Shown here: piece after piece, positions 33,694 through 42,475 of the stretch | How the letters are laid out: every line of letters starts with the position of its first letter | How positions within the stretch are numbered: position 1 is the first letter of the stretch | Assembly: GCF_001645125.1 (NCBI RefSeq) | Contig: NZ_LXKA01000320.1 | Coordinates: forward strand, 1 to 64,000 | DNA length: 64,000 nucleotides | Reading direction: 5' to 3' | Source: Paraburkholderia ginsengiterrae | Lineage (GTDB): Bacteria > Pseudomonadota > Gammaproteobacteria > Burkholderiales > Burkholderiaceae | The notes under the pieces: model-generated | What the model saw: only the letters and a program-made list of their open reading frames with translations | Databases searched by the model: none | Told to the model about the DNA's origin: nothing | Program-made: the position numbers and the translations under genes

Positions 33694-34944
33694 TTAAGGC
33701 CTGCCCTCGCTCGGCACTTCGGACGCCTTGCTGAGTTCTCCCATCAGGATCCGCGCGATGGCGTTGGCGGGTGGAGTGCCGTCGGGTGCCGAAGCCGTCG
33801 TCGCCCACGTGATGATGGTCGTTTTCGTGGCGGGATCGTAGCCCATGAACGTGTTGAAACCAGGTATTTCTCCCGTGTGTCCGTAGAACGTGCCGAATTT
33901 GGCGAGACCGAGGCAGTAGCTGGCGGACGCCGGGTCCGACGGTTGGATCGACGTGCAACTGGCGAGCCGTTGCGCCTGCAGATCGGCGTTCAGATAGCCG
34001 CCGCCCACCATCCGTTGTACGTATGCAGCCAGCTCCTTCGCGGTCGAGATGCCCGAGCCGGCAGTCCAGGCCCAAGAGGTGTTCACACTGGTTACGTCGG
34101 TGGGTTGCAGCGCCCCGCTTTGCGCAGCCGCCTGAAGCTCAGGCGACAGCACGTCACTGTTGGCCGTCTCGACATTGGTGCCCCACTGGTAAGCATGTGG
34201 CGATGGCGCGGGCAGCGACGTATCGTCCTGCGGCGGAAGAAACGTATCGGTCAAACCGAGCGGTGCAAAAAGACGCGCCTGCATTGCAGCCGCGGCACTC
34301 ATTCCCGTTAGCTGCTCGATGATGAGTCCGAGCAACACCGTATTCGTGTTTGAGTAGCGGAAATCCGCACCCGGCGCGAAATACACGGGCTGACCAAATC
34401 CGATGCTCAGCAATTCCGCGGTGGTCCACACCTTGTTTGGCTGCGAATCGAGCGTCTGATTGAATGCGAGACTGGTCGAATAGTTGTAGAGGCCGCTGCG
34501 CATGGTCAGCAACTGCTCAATGGTGATCAAGTTGCCGTTAGGCACATTAGCAATGTATTTGCTGACAGGGTCGCTCAGGCTCAGCTTTCCTTCCTGCACG
34601 AGTTGCAGAATCACCGTGCCAGTCCACGTCTTCGTTATGCTGCCAACGCGAAAGTGAGCCGTCGTCGGTATCGGCGTGTTCGTGCCGCGCACCGCCGATC
34701 CGAACGATTCGAGCCAGTCGCCGTTCGGCGATTGCACGTACACGACGGCACCGGTCGTCATGGTGTTTGCAAGCAATGCGTTGATCTGCGGGCGCGCGGC
34801 CGTGGCGAATGCCGGCTCGCCAGGTGTTAGCGTGTCGCCGCCGCAAGCAGAAACAGCGAGTCCAAGTCCAGTTGCCAGTGCGATCGCAGAAAGACCGCGA
34901 AACAGCGTATTCGCTGCGTGCCTGATAGCGTGAGCGGTTGCCAT
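33694..34944 (-). CDS. Class C beta-lactamase-fold serine hydrolase, predicted lipoprotein
   Basis: 416 residues. A lipoprotein signal peptide ends at 'LAVSACGG' (about residue 33). The beta-lactamase class C/DD-peptidase fold follows, with SxxK as S102-I-T-K105 ('RVGSITKTW'), YxN as 'FRYSNTN' and HTG in 'GHTGEIPGFNTF'. All three catalytic motifs are intact. Such enzymes act in the periplasm as D-amino-acid peptidases, esterases or beta-lactamase relatives. A frame to 35001 is open, but the ATG at 34944 has the Shine-Dalgarno 'ggaaggg' and starts the signal peptide. It follows the dirigent-like gene by 53 bp on the same strand. Confidence 0.87.
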   Translation of the reverse strand: MATAHAIRHAANTLFRGLSAIALATGLGLAVSACGGDTLTPGEPAFATAARPQINALLANTMTTGAVVYVQSPNGDWLESFGSAVRGTNTPIPTTAHFRVGSITKTWTGTVILQLVQEGKLSLSDPVSKYIANVPNGNLITIEQLLTMRSGLYNYSTSLAFNQTLDSQPNKVWTTAELLSIGFGQPVYFAPGADFRYSNTNTVLLGLIIEQLTGMSAAAAMQARLFAPLGLTDTFLPPQDDTSLPAPSPHAYQWGTNVETANSDVLSPELQAAAQSGALQPTDVTSVNTSWAWTAGSGISTAKELAAYVQRMVGGGYLNADLQAQRLASCTSIQPSDPASASYCLGLAKFGTFYGHTGEIPGFNTFMGYDPATKTTIITWATTASAPDGTPPANAIARILMGELSKASEVPSEGRP

Positions 34945-34997
34945 TGTTTTTCCCTTCCTGAGTAAGCCTGGACCTGGCGGCACCTGCTTCGAAGTGG

Positions 34998-35567
34998 TCA
35001 CATGTTCTGATTGGTTAGCGAAATGTCGTATCGGTAATCATGTATTTCGTGTTGACACTGACTCACATCGTCACCTGGCTGAAAGACGGGTATGTGGGTG
35101 ACCTTGACTTGCCCTTGCGCATTCCTATATTTACCCGTTCCGCCTGTAATCGCAATGTAATTTACAGAGATGCACTGGGGCGGTTGCTGCGTACCTTCTG
35201 TATAGAACCCCGCAATCGCGATCGAGTCTGTTCCATTGAACACGAATGTTGCGACGCACTCCTGGTCAAGCAAAGTCATGAGTTCAGTGCAAGCAACTTT
35301 GACTTTGCCAACGGAATTTCCGGTAAGCGTCGAGCCTGAAAACAAACTCGATTCCTGGACGTAGCGTGCGCCCGGCGTTCCAATGTCGCTACTGACCGCA
35401 TCGGTGGCAGGGCCAAGTGAAGCAGGTGAGGCAGGCGGTCCATCAACGACCTGCGTATAGAAAGTGAGCGTGCTTTGCGCATGTGCGCCGCCTGATGTGA
35501 AGACGAGCACACCGGCCAAAGCGCCGATAACGCTGACCGTACAACATAGCTTTCGGTTGAGCTTCAT
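34998..35567 (-). CDS. Secreted allene-oxide-cyclase/dirigent-barrel-like protein
   Basis: 189 residues with a strong signal peptide ending 'SGGAHAQS'. The mature part has the barrel signature 'IAITGGTGKYRNAQGQVKV', which is diagnostic of the dirigent/allene oxide cyclase fold, followed by a short Cys-containing C-terminus. In plants this fold guides radical coupling or cyclises oxides; bacterial members have no settled role. The longer frame to 35840 lacks a signal peptide at its start. The ATG at 35567 is preceded by 'agagg'. It is probably co-transcribed with the serine hydrolase downstream. Confidence 0.72.
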   Translation of the reverse strand: MKLNRKLCCTVSVIGALAGVLVFTSGGAHAQSTLTFYTQVVDGPPASPASLGPATDAVSSDIGTPGARYVQESSLFSGSTLTGNSVGKVKVACTELMTLLDQECVATFVFNGTDSIAIAGFYTEGTQQPPQCISVNYIAITGGTGKYRNAQGQVKVTHIPVFQPGDDVSQCQHEIHDYRYDISLTNQNM

Positions 35568-35898
35568 TTTGGGCCTCTGTAGTTGACTTGAGCAACCACC
35601 CACCAGGACGCGTGCGCAGTCCGCCGTCGGCACTCGGATGGCTATCTGATCTGGCAAGACTATTGGGTATGTATTGCGTCGACCTTTCTTTCTGTGCGGT
35701 AGCGCACATATCCGCGCGCCTGATGGGTGACTATCCCGAGACAGCCGGCGGGCATGCCGCATCGCGTCGAATTGTGGTGGGCCTGAGACGCCGCAGCGTC
35801 TTCCGGAAAAAAATTCATGGTCCCCGGAATAACTTCGCATGCGGCGGGTTCACCCCAATGAGAAACGTGAACGTGCCAACCACAACAGGAGACTCATC
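35568..35898. other. 331-bp divergent intergenic region
   Basis: This lies between the dirigent-like gene (minus) and the DUF305 gene (plus) and should hold both promoters. Open frames cross it on both strands, but they lack starts and domain similarity. I see no hairpin or repeat worth naming. Confidence 0.4.
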
Positions 35899-36393
35899 GT
35901 GCGCCCCTCCATTCCTCGTACCGCGCGGACGATCCTGAGCGCCATCATCGCCCTTGCGATCACCGCTCTCTACGATTCGCCGGCATTTTCTGCAGGTTTG
36001 CAATCCGCAGCCCCCGACGAAGCGCCGTTTCTGGCGGAAAACGACACCGCCATGACAAAGATGATGGACGGCATGTCCGTGAAGCCGACAGGCGACGTCG
36101 ACCGAGACTTCGTCGCCATGATGGAGCCTCACCATCAAGGCGCCATCGACATGGCGCAGGCTGAACTGCGCTATGGACACAACGAGCAATTACGCCGCAT
36201 CGCGCAAGAGATCGTGGTCGAACAACAGCAGGAAATCAACGCCATGCGCATCGCGCTCGGGCTGCCGTTGCCGCCTTCGGCGCCTGCACCAGACCAGCAA
36301 AAGCCGGCGTCCATGCCGGCCGCCCAGACTCACTCGACATCTCACCAGGGTATGCAAATGAACATGCCGAACCACACGCAGGAGGAGCAATGA
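35899..36393 (+). CDS. DUF305 exported protein with His/Met-rich tail
   Basis: 164 residues starting at a GTG with 'aggag' in front; the longer frame upstream has no such site. A signal peptide (residues 1-32) is followed by the DUF305 four-helix bundle, with 'MMDGMSVKPTGDVDRDFVAM' and 'MEPHHQGAIDMAQAELRYGH' carrying the conserved Met and His pairs. The C-terminal 40 residues are rich in His, Met and Gln ('TSHQGMQMNMPNHTQ'). DUF305 proteins are periplasmic and often metal linked (copper, silver). The stop overlaps the next start (ATGA), coupling it to a beta-propeller protein. Confidence 0.85.
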   Translation: MRPSIPRTARTILSAIIALAITALYDSPAFSAGLQSAAPDEAPFLAENDTAMTKMMDGMSVKPTGDVDRDFVAMMEPHHQGAIDMAQAELRYGHNEQLRRIAQEIVVEQQQEINAMRIALGLPLPPSAPAPDQQKPASMPAAQTHSTSHQGMQMNMPNHTQEEQ

Positions 36394-37871
36394 CGAAACG
36401 CACATCCATTCTCACCATCGCCTTGTCGGCGGCCGCGCTGGCCGCCGCGCAGCTCGCCTGGGCAGGACAGGCTCCCGGATCGCTGGCCGATGCCGACATT
36501 CCGGTAAGCCACCATGATCGCGTGTACGCCGCCGAGCAGTTTTCGAATACGGTGTCCGTGATCGATCCGGCCGACAACAAGCTGGTCGGCCTGATTCGCC
36601 TCGGCGACCCGTCGCCGGGCAATTTCAGTCCGCTGTACAAGGGCCAATTGCTCGTGCACGGCATGGGTTATTCGCCGGATCATCGCACGATAGCGGTCGT
36701 CTCCATCGGATCGAACTCGGTTTCATTTATCGATACGCAGACGAACGCCGTCAAGCATGTCACCTACGTCGGCCGCTCGCCTCACGAAGCCTTCTTTACG
36801 CCTGATGGTAAAGAAGTCTGGGTGACCGTGCGCGGCGAAAACTACGTCGCGGTACTCGACGGGACGACCTATGAGGAGAAAACACGCATCACTGTCCCGG
36901 CCGGCCCCGGCATGCAGATCTTCTCTCCTGACGGGAAGTATGGTTACGTCTGCTCGTCCTTCAACCCGGAGACCGAGGTCGTTTCCGTGGCCGATCACAA
37001 GATTGTCGGCACGGTCAAGCAGGCCAGCCCGTTCTGTCCGGACATCGCCGCGACGCCTGACGGCAAGCAGGTCTGGTTCACGCTCAAGGACGTCGGCAAG
37101 GTCCAGGTGTTCGATGCGAAGCCGCCATTCGCGCTGATCAAGACGCTCGACACGGGCCCAATTACCAACCACGTGAACATCGTGCACAACGCCAACGGCA
37201 TGTTCGCCTACGTGACGGTCGGCGGCCTGAATGTCGTCAAGGTGTTCCGCACGGACGACCTCTCGCAGGTCGCGACCATTGCGGTCGGCAACCTGCCGCA
37301 TGGACTCTGGCCGTCGGGTGATGGCAGCCGCATCTATGTCGGCCTCGAGAATGCGGACGCCATGACCGCAATCGATACACTGACCAACAAGGTCATCGCA
37401 ACCGTGCCGATCGGGCAGGCGCCGCAAGCGGTCACCTATGTGCCGAACGCGGTGCCGGAAGGTGATGGCACACAGAACCTGCAGACACTCGGTCTGGCCG
37501 GCCAGAGCGCCCACATTGCACTGGTGCCGGTGGGATCGGGCGAGTCGGCAGCGGCCGGCAATGCCCCTACGACTGTCGCGCTGTTCGATCAGGGACTCGT
37601 GCAAGTCCTCCAGGCCGCCGTGACCGGCCTTCAACCGAAGCAGTCCTATGTTCTTGGTCTCGCCGACAATCCCGACGGCACCGGCAACCTGCAGGTTGTT
37701 GCGAACTTCATGACCAATCCGGCGGGCTCGGCAATCGTCAACGCGCTCGGCCAGATTCGTCAACTGGTCACGCCAGGTGCGAGCACCTCCGGTGACAAGC
37801 GCCACTACCTCGTGATCGCGCCGCAAGTGGCAGGCAAGCCGGGAGCTCCGGTTCAGGTGCAGTCGCTATAA
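36390..37871 (+). CDS. Exported YVTN-type beta-propeller protein (YncE-like)
   Basis: 493 residues. A signal peptide (about 1-25, ending 'QLAWAG') is followed by six or seven blades of a YVTN propeller, each with a form of 'VSVIDPADNKLVGLIRLG', 'VSFIDTQTNAVKHV' or 'MTAIDTLTNKVIATV'. The last 130 residues (about 360-493) form a separate beta-rich domain. Such proteins bind DNA, metals or partner proteins in the periplasm. It is co-translated with the DUF305 gene, and the pair is a candidate metal-handling or stress module. Confidence 0.85.
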   Translation: MTKRTSILTIALSAAALAAAQLAWAGQAPGSLADADIPVSHHDRVYAAEQFSNTVSVIDPADNKLVGLIRLGDPSPGNFSPLYKGQLLVHGMGYSPDHRTIAVVSIGSNSVSFIDTQTNAVKHVTYVGRSPHEAFFTPDGKEVWVTVRGENYVAVLDGTTYEEKTRITVPAGPGMQIFSPDGKYGYVCSSFNPETEVVSVADHKIVGTVKQASPFCPDIAATPDGKQVWFTLKDVGKVQVFDAKPPFALIKTLDTGPITNHVNIVHNANGMFAYVTVGGLNVVKVFRTDDLSQVATIAVGNLPHGLWPSGDGSRIYVGLENADAMTAIDTLTNKVIATVPIGQAPQAVTYVPNAVPEGDGTQNLQTLGLAGQSAHIALVPVGSGESAAAGNAPTTVALFDQGLVQVLQAAVTGLQPKQSYVLGLADNPDGTGNLQVVANFMTNPAGSAIVNALGQIRQLVTPGASTSGDKRHYLVIAPQVAGKPGAPVQVQSL

Positions 37872-37882
37872 GCGGGTGTGCG

Positions 37883-37916
37883 GACGCTCGGATCACTCAC
37901 CGTGCATTCGAGCGTC
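37883..37916. terminator. Candidate hairpin terminator after the DUF305/propeller operon
   Basis: 'gacgctcg' and 'cgagcgtc' form a perfect 8-bp stem across an 18-base loop, starting 12 bp after the propeller stop. No T run follows, so termination strength is uncertain. Confidence 0.4.
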
Positions 37917-38149
37917 GACTAGAAGTCGGTCGGCAGTCATGTGAGCAAGCGACGCGACGACTGAACATGCAGCAAGCATAGTTGGCGGTGCGAGCCACTA
38001 TGTGCAGAGTGTCCTCCGTATATTCATATGTGCGTCATCCGCTCCGTGCGAAGCTCTAGCGTAAATCCTCAATTCGTTTTAAAAGAAGACGAGGCACGAT
38101 TTACCGGCTATTCACGCGAATGATCGCTACATTAAGGAGAACATCAGTC

Positions 38150-40087
38150 ATGCTCGCGAAAAAACGAATTCATGCTTCGCTCCTCGCCGCGGCGATCGCC
38201 ACGATAGCGCCGGCAATTCAGGCGCAAAACACCACCGACTGGCTGGCGAACACGTATGGCACCCTCGCCGCCCACGTAGGTAATACCGCGCGTTCGATGT
38301 GGGTCGCGCCCGAAGGCGTCATCTATACGGCATCAATGTGGGACGAGTACGAGGGCGGCGTCGCCGTCTACCAGAACGGCAAGAGCCTCGGTTCGATCGG
38401 CGCGCATGGCGATTTTCAGGGCAGCGCGATCGCGGGCAACGCAACGTCGATTTTCGTGGCGCTGCAGGACAGCAAGTCGTATGGAAGCGGTGCGGTGGGA
38501 CGATACAACCGCACCACCAAAACGCGCGATCGTGTCATTCAGATCACCGCATTAAACAACCAGCCTCGTATCGACGTCGTTACCGGACTCGCCACGGCGG
38601 GCTCGCTCCTTTATGCGAGCGACTTCTACGGCAATCGCGTCAGGGTCTTCACGACCGACGGTGTCTGGCAACGGGACATCAACGTCACGGGCCCCGGCGC
38701 GCTCGCGCTCGATGCCGCAGGCAACGTCTGGGTCGCGCAGAAGAGCGAAGGCACGATCGTCGCGTTCAGTCCGACGGGTGCCCTGCTGAACACTATCCGG
38801 ATGTCCAGCGAATCGCGGCCCGCGTCGCTCTATTTCGATGCGTCGTCAGGGCAGCTCATGGTCGGGGACGAGGGCCCCGACATGAACATCAAGCGCTACA
38901 CCCTTTCGCGCACGCCTACGCTGGCCGGCACGTTCGGTGTTCAGGGCGGTTATCTCGACACCACGACGGGAATCAAAGGCCAGGTCGGTGCGAAGCGCTT
39001 CACTCGCGTCGCAGGCATCGGCAAGGACACCGCCGGCAACCTCTATGTGCTCAACAACCCCTGGGGCGGCAGTTGGGACCTCGGCCGCGACGGCGGCACC
39101 GACATTCACGACTATGACACCACCGGCAGGCTGCGGTGGACGCTGCAGTCTCTCAACTTCGAGGGCGTCGCTGCGCCGGACCCGGCCACGGACGGCGCCT
39201 TGTTCTACGGCGGCACCAACATCTACACCGGCAATGCGGGAGGCACCTTCGTTGCGAATACCGTCGATCCATTCGCCTACCCGGCCGATCCGCGCATCAA
39301 CCTGAGCGATACCCAGCGCGACGAGCATTTCGGGCAACTCGTCAGCGTTGGCGCAAACCGTATTCTCGTGGCGTCCGGCCAGAACCCGCCGATCTTTTAC
39401 TTTTTCCATTTCAACGCCGCGAATGGCTATATCGCCATTCCGGATGCATCGATTCCGGGGCCCGCGTTCAATACGACCCAGCGGGTCTCGCATGGATTCA
39501 GCATCGACAGCAAAGGCGGCGTGTGGGCGGGTCTCGACAAGACCGGTAACATCTACCATTACCCGCTGACCGGCTTTGACGGAACCGGCAAACCAGCATG
39601 GGGCCCCGGCATTCCGATCCCCATTCCCGCTAGCATCCAGCCGCTCACGCGCATCGTCTACCTCGCGGACAGCGACACCATGATTCTCGCGCAGGGCATC
39701 GTCGGCGGAACGGACTGGACGGCGATTGGCACGCGCATCGAGGTGTATCACGGCTGGAGCGCCGGCAACACCACCAAACCCAATCCGGTGATCACCCTGC
39801 CCCACGCCTACGCCAAGTCGATGGACGCGGCCGGCAACTACCTCTTCGTCAGCTACTGGTACAGCGGCATCAGCGGGCCAGCGTGGCCGAACATCGACGT
39901 TTTCAATCTCAGTACAGGCAACCTCGATACCACGCTGGTCAACACCAGTCCGGCTACCGTGGACACCAGCAGCGCCATGGATTCGATGTACGGCGTCAAG
40001 GCTTACCTGCGATCGACGGGCGAGTACGTCGTCACGAAGAACAACGTGAAGGGCAACAGCATCACTGTTTATCGCTGGACGCCGTGA
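38150..40087 (+). CDS. Large exported NHL/SMP-30-like beta-propeller protein
   Basis: 645 residues. A signal peptide (1-29, 'MLAKKRIHASLLAAAIAT' and 'IQAQN') precedes a long beta-propeller protein. NHL-like stretches such as 'GLATAGSLLYASDFYGNRVR' and 'ALDAAGNVWVAQKSEGTIVA' occur in the first half, and the second half has similar blades without clear sequence repeats. The fold is common in extracellular lactonases and binding proteins; no active site is evident. The ATG at 38150 has 'aaggaga' upstream, while 38120 does not. It stands alone between two hairpins. Confidence 0.72.
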   Translation: MLAKKRIHASLLAAAIATIAPAIQAQNTTDWLANTYGTLAAHVGNTARSMWVAPEGVIYTASMWDEYEGGVAVYQNGKSLGSIGAHGDFQGSAIAGNATSIFVALQDSKSYGSGAVGRYNRTTKTRDRVIQITALNNQPRIDVVTGLATAGSLLYASDFYGNRVRVFTTDGVWQRDINVTGPGALALDAAGNVWVAQKSEGTIVAFSPTGALLNTIRMSSESRPASLYFDASSGQLMVGDEGPDMNIKRYTLSRTPTLAGTFGVQGGYLDTTTGIKGQVGAKRFTRVAGIGKDTAGNLYVLNNPWGGSWDLGRDGGTDIHDYDTTGRLRWTLQSLNFEGVAAPDPATDGALFYGGTNIYTGNAGGTFVANTVDPFAYPADPRINLSDTQRDEHFGQLVSVGANRILVASGQNPPIFYFFHFNAANGYIAIPDASIPGPAFNTTQRVSHGFSIDSKGGVWAGLDKTGNIYHYPLTGFDGTGKPAWGPGIPIPIPASIQPLTRIVYLADSDTMILAQGIVGGTDWTAIGTRIEVYHGWSAGNTTKPNPVITLPHAYAKSMDAAGNYLFVSYWYSGISGPAWPNIDVFNLSTGNLDTTLVNTSPATVDTSSAMDSMYGVKAYLRSTGEYVVTKNNVKGNSITVYRWTP

Positions 40088-40101
40088 TCGTACACTTCGT
40101 T

Positions 40102-40140
40102 CGTGAGAGCGAGGCTTGATCATGAGCCTCGTCCCTCACG
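40102..40140. terminator. Candidate hairpin terminator after the NHL-like gene
   Basis: The core 'cgaggct'/'agcctcg' stem with an 8-base loop lies inside an outer 'cgtgag'/'ctcacg' stem, giving a long but bulged hairpin 15 bp after the stop. It ends 16 bp before the next ATG, so it could also act as a leader structure for the methyltransferase gene. Confidence 0.45.
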
Positions 40141-40155
40141 ATCCTGGGGAGATAC

Positions 40156-40884
40156 ATGGCACAGAACATCTACGACAATCCTGATTTCTTCGCGGGGTAC
40201 AGCCAATTACCCCGGCAGGTGCATGGCCTGGACGGCGCGCCTGAATGGCACGCAATCCGGGCCTTGCTGCCCGATCTGAGCGGCAAACGCGTCGTCGATC
40301 TGGGATGTGGATTCGGCTGGGTCTCACGCTGGATGCGCGAGCAAGGCGCGGCCTCGGTGCTCGGTCTCGACCTTTCGCAGAATATGATCGCGCGCGCCAG
40401 AGCGGAGACAGCGGACTCCGCCGTTGAGTATCGCATCGCCGATCTCGACACGCTGGAACTGCCCGCCGCGGCTTTCGACCTCGCGTACAGCGCGCTGACG
40501 TTTCACTATGTTCAGGATTTTGATCGCCTCGTACGTGTGATCCGCAAGGCACTGGTTCCCGGCGGACATTTTGTCTTTACGATCGAGCATCCGATCTTTA
40601 TGGCGGCGGTGCATCCGCACTGGATCAGCGATGAAGACGGCCGAAAAACCTGGCCGATCAACGGGTATTCCGTGGAGGGTGAACGCCGGACGGACTGGTT
40701 TGCCAAGGGCGTTGTGAAATACCACAGGACTTTAGGTACGACGCTGAACTCACTGATCGGCGCGGGCTTTGAAATCCGCAGGGTCGAGGAATTTGCTCCG
40801 ACACCCGAGCAGATTGAGCATCTGCCGCAATTGGAGGAGGAACTGGAACGTCCCATGATGCTGATCGTGTCTGCAGGCGCATAG
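40156..40884 (+). CDS. Class I SAM-dependent methyltransferase
   Basis: 242 residues. The AdoMet motif I is 'RVVDLGCGFGWVSRWM', with 'VLGLDLSQNMIARARAET' after it and 'DLAYSALTFHYVQD' as motif IV. The C-terminal part includes 'FVFTIEHPIFMAAVHPHWIS', characteristic of a common bacterial family with unknown small-molecule substrates. 'ggggagat' serves as Shine-Dalgarno. It is followed at 11 bp by a SRPBCC-domain gene, so the two form an operon. The substrate cannot be read from the sequence. Confidence 0.88.
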   Translation: MAQNIYDNPDFFAGYSQLPRQVHGLDGAPEWHAIRALLPDLSGKRVVDLGCGFGWVSRWMREQGAASVLGLDLSQNMIARARAETADSAVEYRIADLDTLELPAAAFDLAYSALTFHYVQDFDRLVRVIRKALVPGGHFVFTIEHPIFMAAVHPHWISDEDGRKTWPINGYSVEGERRTDWFAKGVVKYHRTLGTTLNSLIGAGFEIRRVEEFAPTPEQIEHLPQLEEELERPMMLIVSAGA

Positions 40885-40895
40885 AGGAATTCATC

Positions 40896-41423
40896 TTGAC
40901 TCTAGCGAAGCGCTTCATTGTCGGCGTGGCGGGCATTGGTATCGTGGGTTTGCTCGCGATGCTGGCAATGCACCACAATGGCGCCATCGAGGCCGAAGTT
41001 CTGATCGATAGGCCACCTCATGATGTATGGCACGTTCTCACCGCCACCGATAACTATCCATCGTGGAATCCTGAGATCGTGCAACTGAACGGACAGCTTA
41101 AGGAGGGTAACGTCATCGAATTCGTTGAAGGCGCTGGCTCGGACGCGATGACTTTTCACCCAACGATACTTGCCGTCCAACCTGATCGCGAACTGCGATG
41201 GAAGGGGTACGTCTGGTTTCCTGGAATCTTTGACGGAGAACACCGGTTCGTCCTGCAAGCTGTGGGCACCAGAACGCGTTTTATCCAGAGTGAAACGTTC
41301 ACTGGGATTTTCGCGGGAACGCTGACTGACGAGGTTCTTCAACGCACTATTGGCAGTATGCAAGCGATGAACGTTGCACTAAAGAACCGGGTAGAGCGGT
41401 TGTCCAGAACATCCGCGAATTGA
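40896..41423 (+). CDS. Membrane-anchored SRPBCC (START-like) domain protein
   Basis: 175 residues. An N-terminal membrane helix (about 6-26, 'IVGVAGIGIVGLLAMLAM') is followed by a Bet v 1/START-like hydrophobic cavity domain: 'VLIDRPPHDVWHVLTATDNY', 'WNPEIVQLNG' and 'RFIQSETFTGIFAG'. Such domains carry lipids, polyketides or hydrophobic ligands. The TTG start has 'gaggaa' 8 bases upstream. The gene follows the methyltransferase by 11 bp. Confidence 0.8.
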   Translation: MTLAKRFIVGVAGIGIVGLLAMLAMHHNGAIEAEVLIDRPPHDVWHVLTATDNYPSWNPEIVQLNGQLKEGNVIEFVEGAGSDAMTFHPTILAVQPDRELRWKGYVWFPGIFDGEHRFVLQAVGTRTRFIQSETFTGIFAGTLTDEVLQRTIGSMQAMNVALKNRVERLSRTSAN

Positions 41424-41705
41424 TCATCGTGCCGCTGCGTGAACGTTGACGCCACCTGGGTATGAGCGGCGTGCTGCGAGAACCGCGGCACGCCGGCTCG
41501 TCGCGCGGACGAAGTGCCAGGGCATACGTGGAGGGCCTTCGCGCATGTGCGGGGCACCGAACTGTTGGTACGCTTCAGACCTCTGGTGGCGAGGCTGTCG
41601 GCGCGGCACCACCACTCTCGCTTCCCTTCATGGCCGGCCCTCCTGCGGAGGCCCGATTCAACCGTGCGAAGCCGCGCGCCCCGTCGTGCCGCACACGGTG
41701 CGAAC

Positions 41706-42083
41706 ATGGCTTATTGCAGCGATAAACGGGCTCTTCTCCATCGTTGCCTTGTCATCGCCAGCTGTGCACTTGCCAGCCCGGTCGTCAGCTTCGCTCAGAG
41801 CACCGCGCCCGTCACCCGCGCGCAGGTGCGCGCCGAATTGATCCGCCTCGAACAGGCCGGCTATCGCATGGGCGACGGCGACCATACGAAGTATCCCGAG
41901 CAAATTCAGGCTGCTGAAGCGAAAGTCGCCGCACAGGACAGCCAGCAGGCGGGCAACAGCGACGTTGGCGGCACAACGACCAACGGCACCTCGGCTTCCG
42001 GCAGTGTCCAGCCTGTGACGAGGACCTCGCCATCGTCGTGCGTCGGCCCCGCAAGCTACTGCACCCTCTTCTTCGGAAACTGA
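41706..42083 (+). CDS. DUF4148 domain exported protein
   Basis: 125 residues with a signal peptide ending 'VVSFAQS' (about residue 31). The DUF4148 motif 'RAQVRAELIRLEQAGYRMGD' and 'YPEQIQAAEAKVAAQ' follows. This small periplasmic family is largely confined to Burkholderiales; its function is not known. The C-terminal half is Thr/Ser/Gly-rich and ends with a Cys pair. The frame upstream of 41706 is open but not signal-like. Confidence 0.82.
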   Translation: MAYCSDKRALLHRCLVIASCALASPVVSFAQSTAPVTRAQVRAELIRLEQAGYRMGDGDHTKYPEQIQAAEAKVAAQDSQQAGNSDVGGTTTNGTSASGSVQPVTRTSPSSCVGPASYCTLFFGN

Positions 42084-42201
42084 CCGCGAATGGCTCGTCC
42101 GACACCGCCCCGACGATCCGGGTAACGCGCCTGAGTCGTCTGGGGCATTCTCGCCGGTGCCGTCCGAATCTTCAGGCCCGCTGAAAAGAACACCAGGTGA
42201 A

Positions 42202-42396
42202 ATGATGAATCCGCGATCGATACCCATCGCCGGTCACATGGTGTTGACCTCGTTGACGCTTTCCGTCGCCGACGTATTGCTGCGCACCAACTACAGCGTT
42301 GCAGGCGCGATGCTGCTCATTCTCGGGACGTCGGTCACACATCTCCTTCGCCGCTTAATCCATTCGCGTATCACTTCACCCGGCGTGCAGGCCTGA
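42202..42396 (+). CDS. Small membrane protein of unknown function
   Basis: 64 residues with two short hydrophobic helices ('GHMVLTSLTLSVADVLL' and 'SVAGAMLLILGTSVTHLL'). The start is a double ATG after 'aggtgaa'. It is convergent with the double-glycine peptide gene, separated by a hairpin. I do not recognise the family. An immunity role for the peptide is conceivable from position only, and the convergent layout is not the usual one for such pairs. Confidence 0.5.
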   Translation: MMNPRSIPIAGHMVLTSLTLSVADVLLRTNYSVAGAMLLILGTSVTHLLRRLIHSRITSPGVQA

Positions 42397-42444
42397 CCGC
42401 AAGATGGTGCAGCGCTTGCGCGTGCCCCGCGGCGTTGGTCGATG

Positions 42445-42472
42445 CAAGGGGCGCAAGATTGCGCGCCCCTTG
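42445..42472. terminator. Bidirectional hairpin terminator candidate
   Basis: 'caaggggcgc' and 'gcgccccttg' form a perfect 10-bp stem with an 8-base loop. It lies between the convergent small membrane protein and the double-glycine peptide gene, 3 bp beyond the stop of the latter. Confidence 0.6.
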
Positions 42473-42475
42473 CTG

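Noticed and set aside
38846-40123. 425-codon frame antisense to the NHL-like gene.
   Set aside because: No start signal and no domain; a shadow of the high-GC sense gene.
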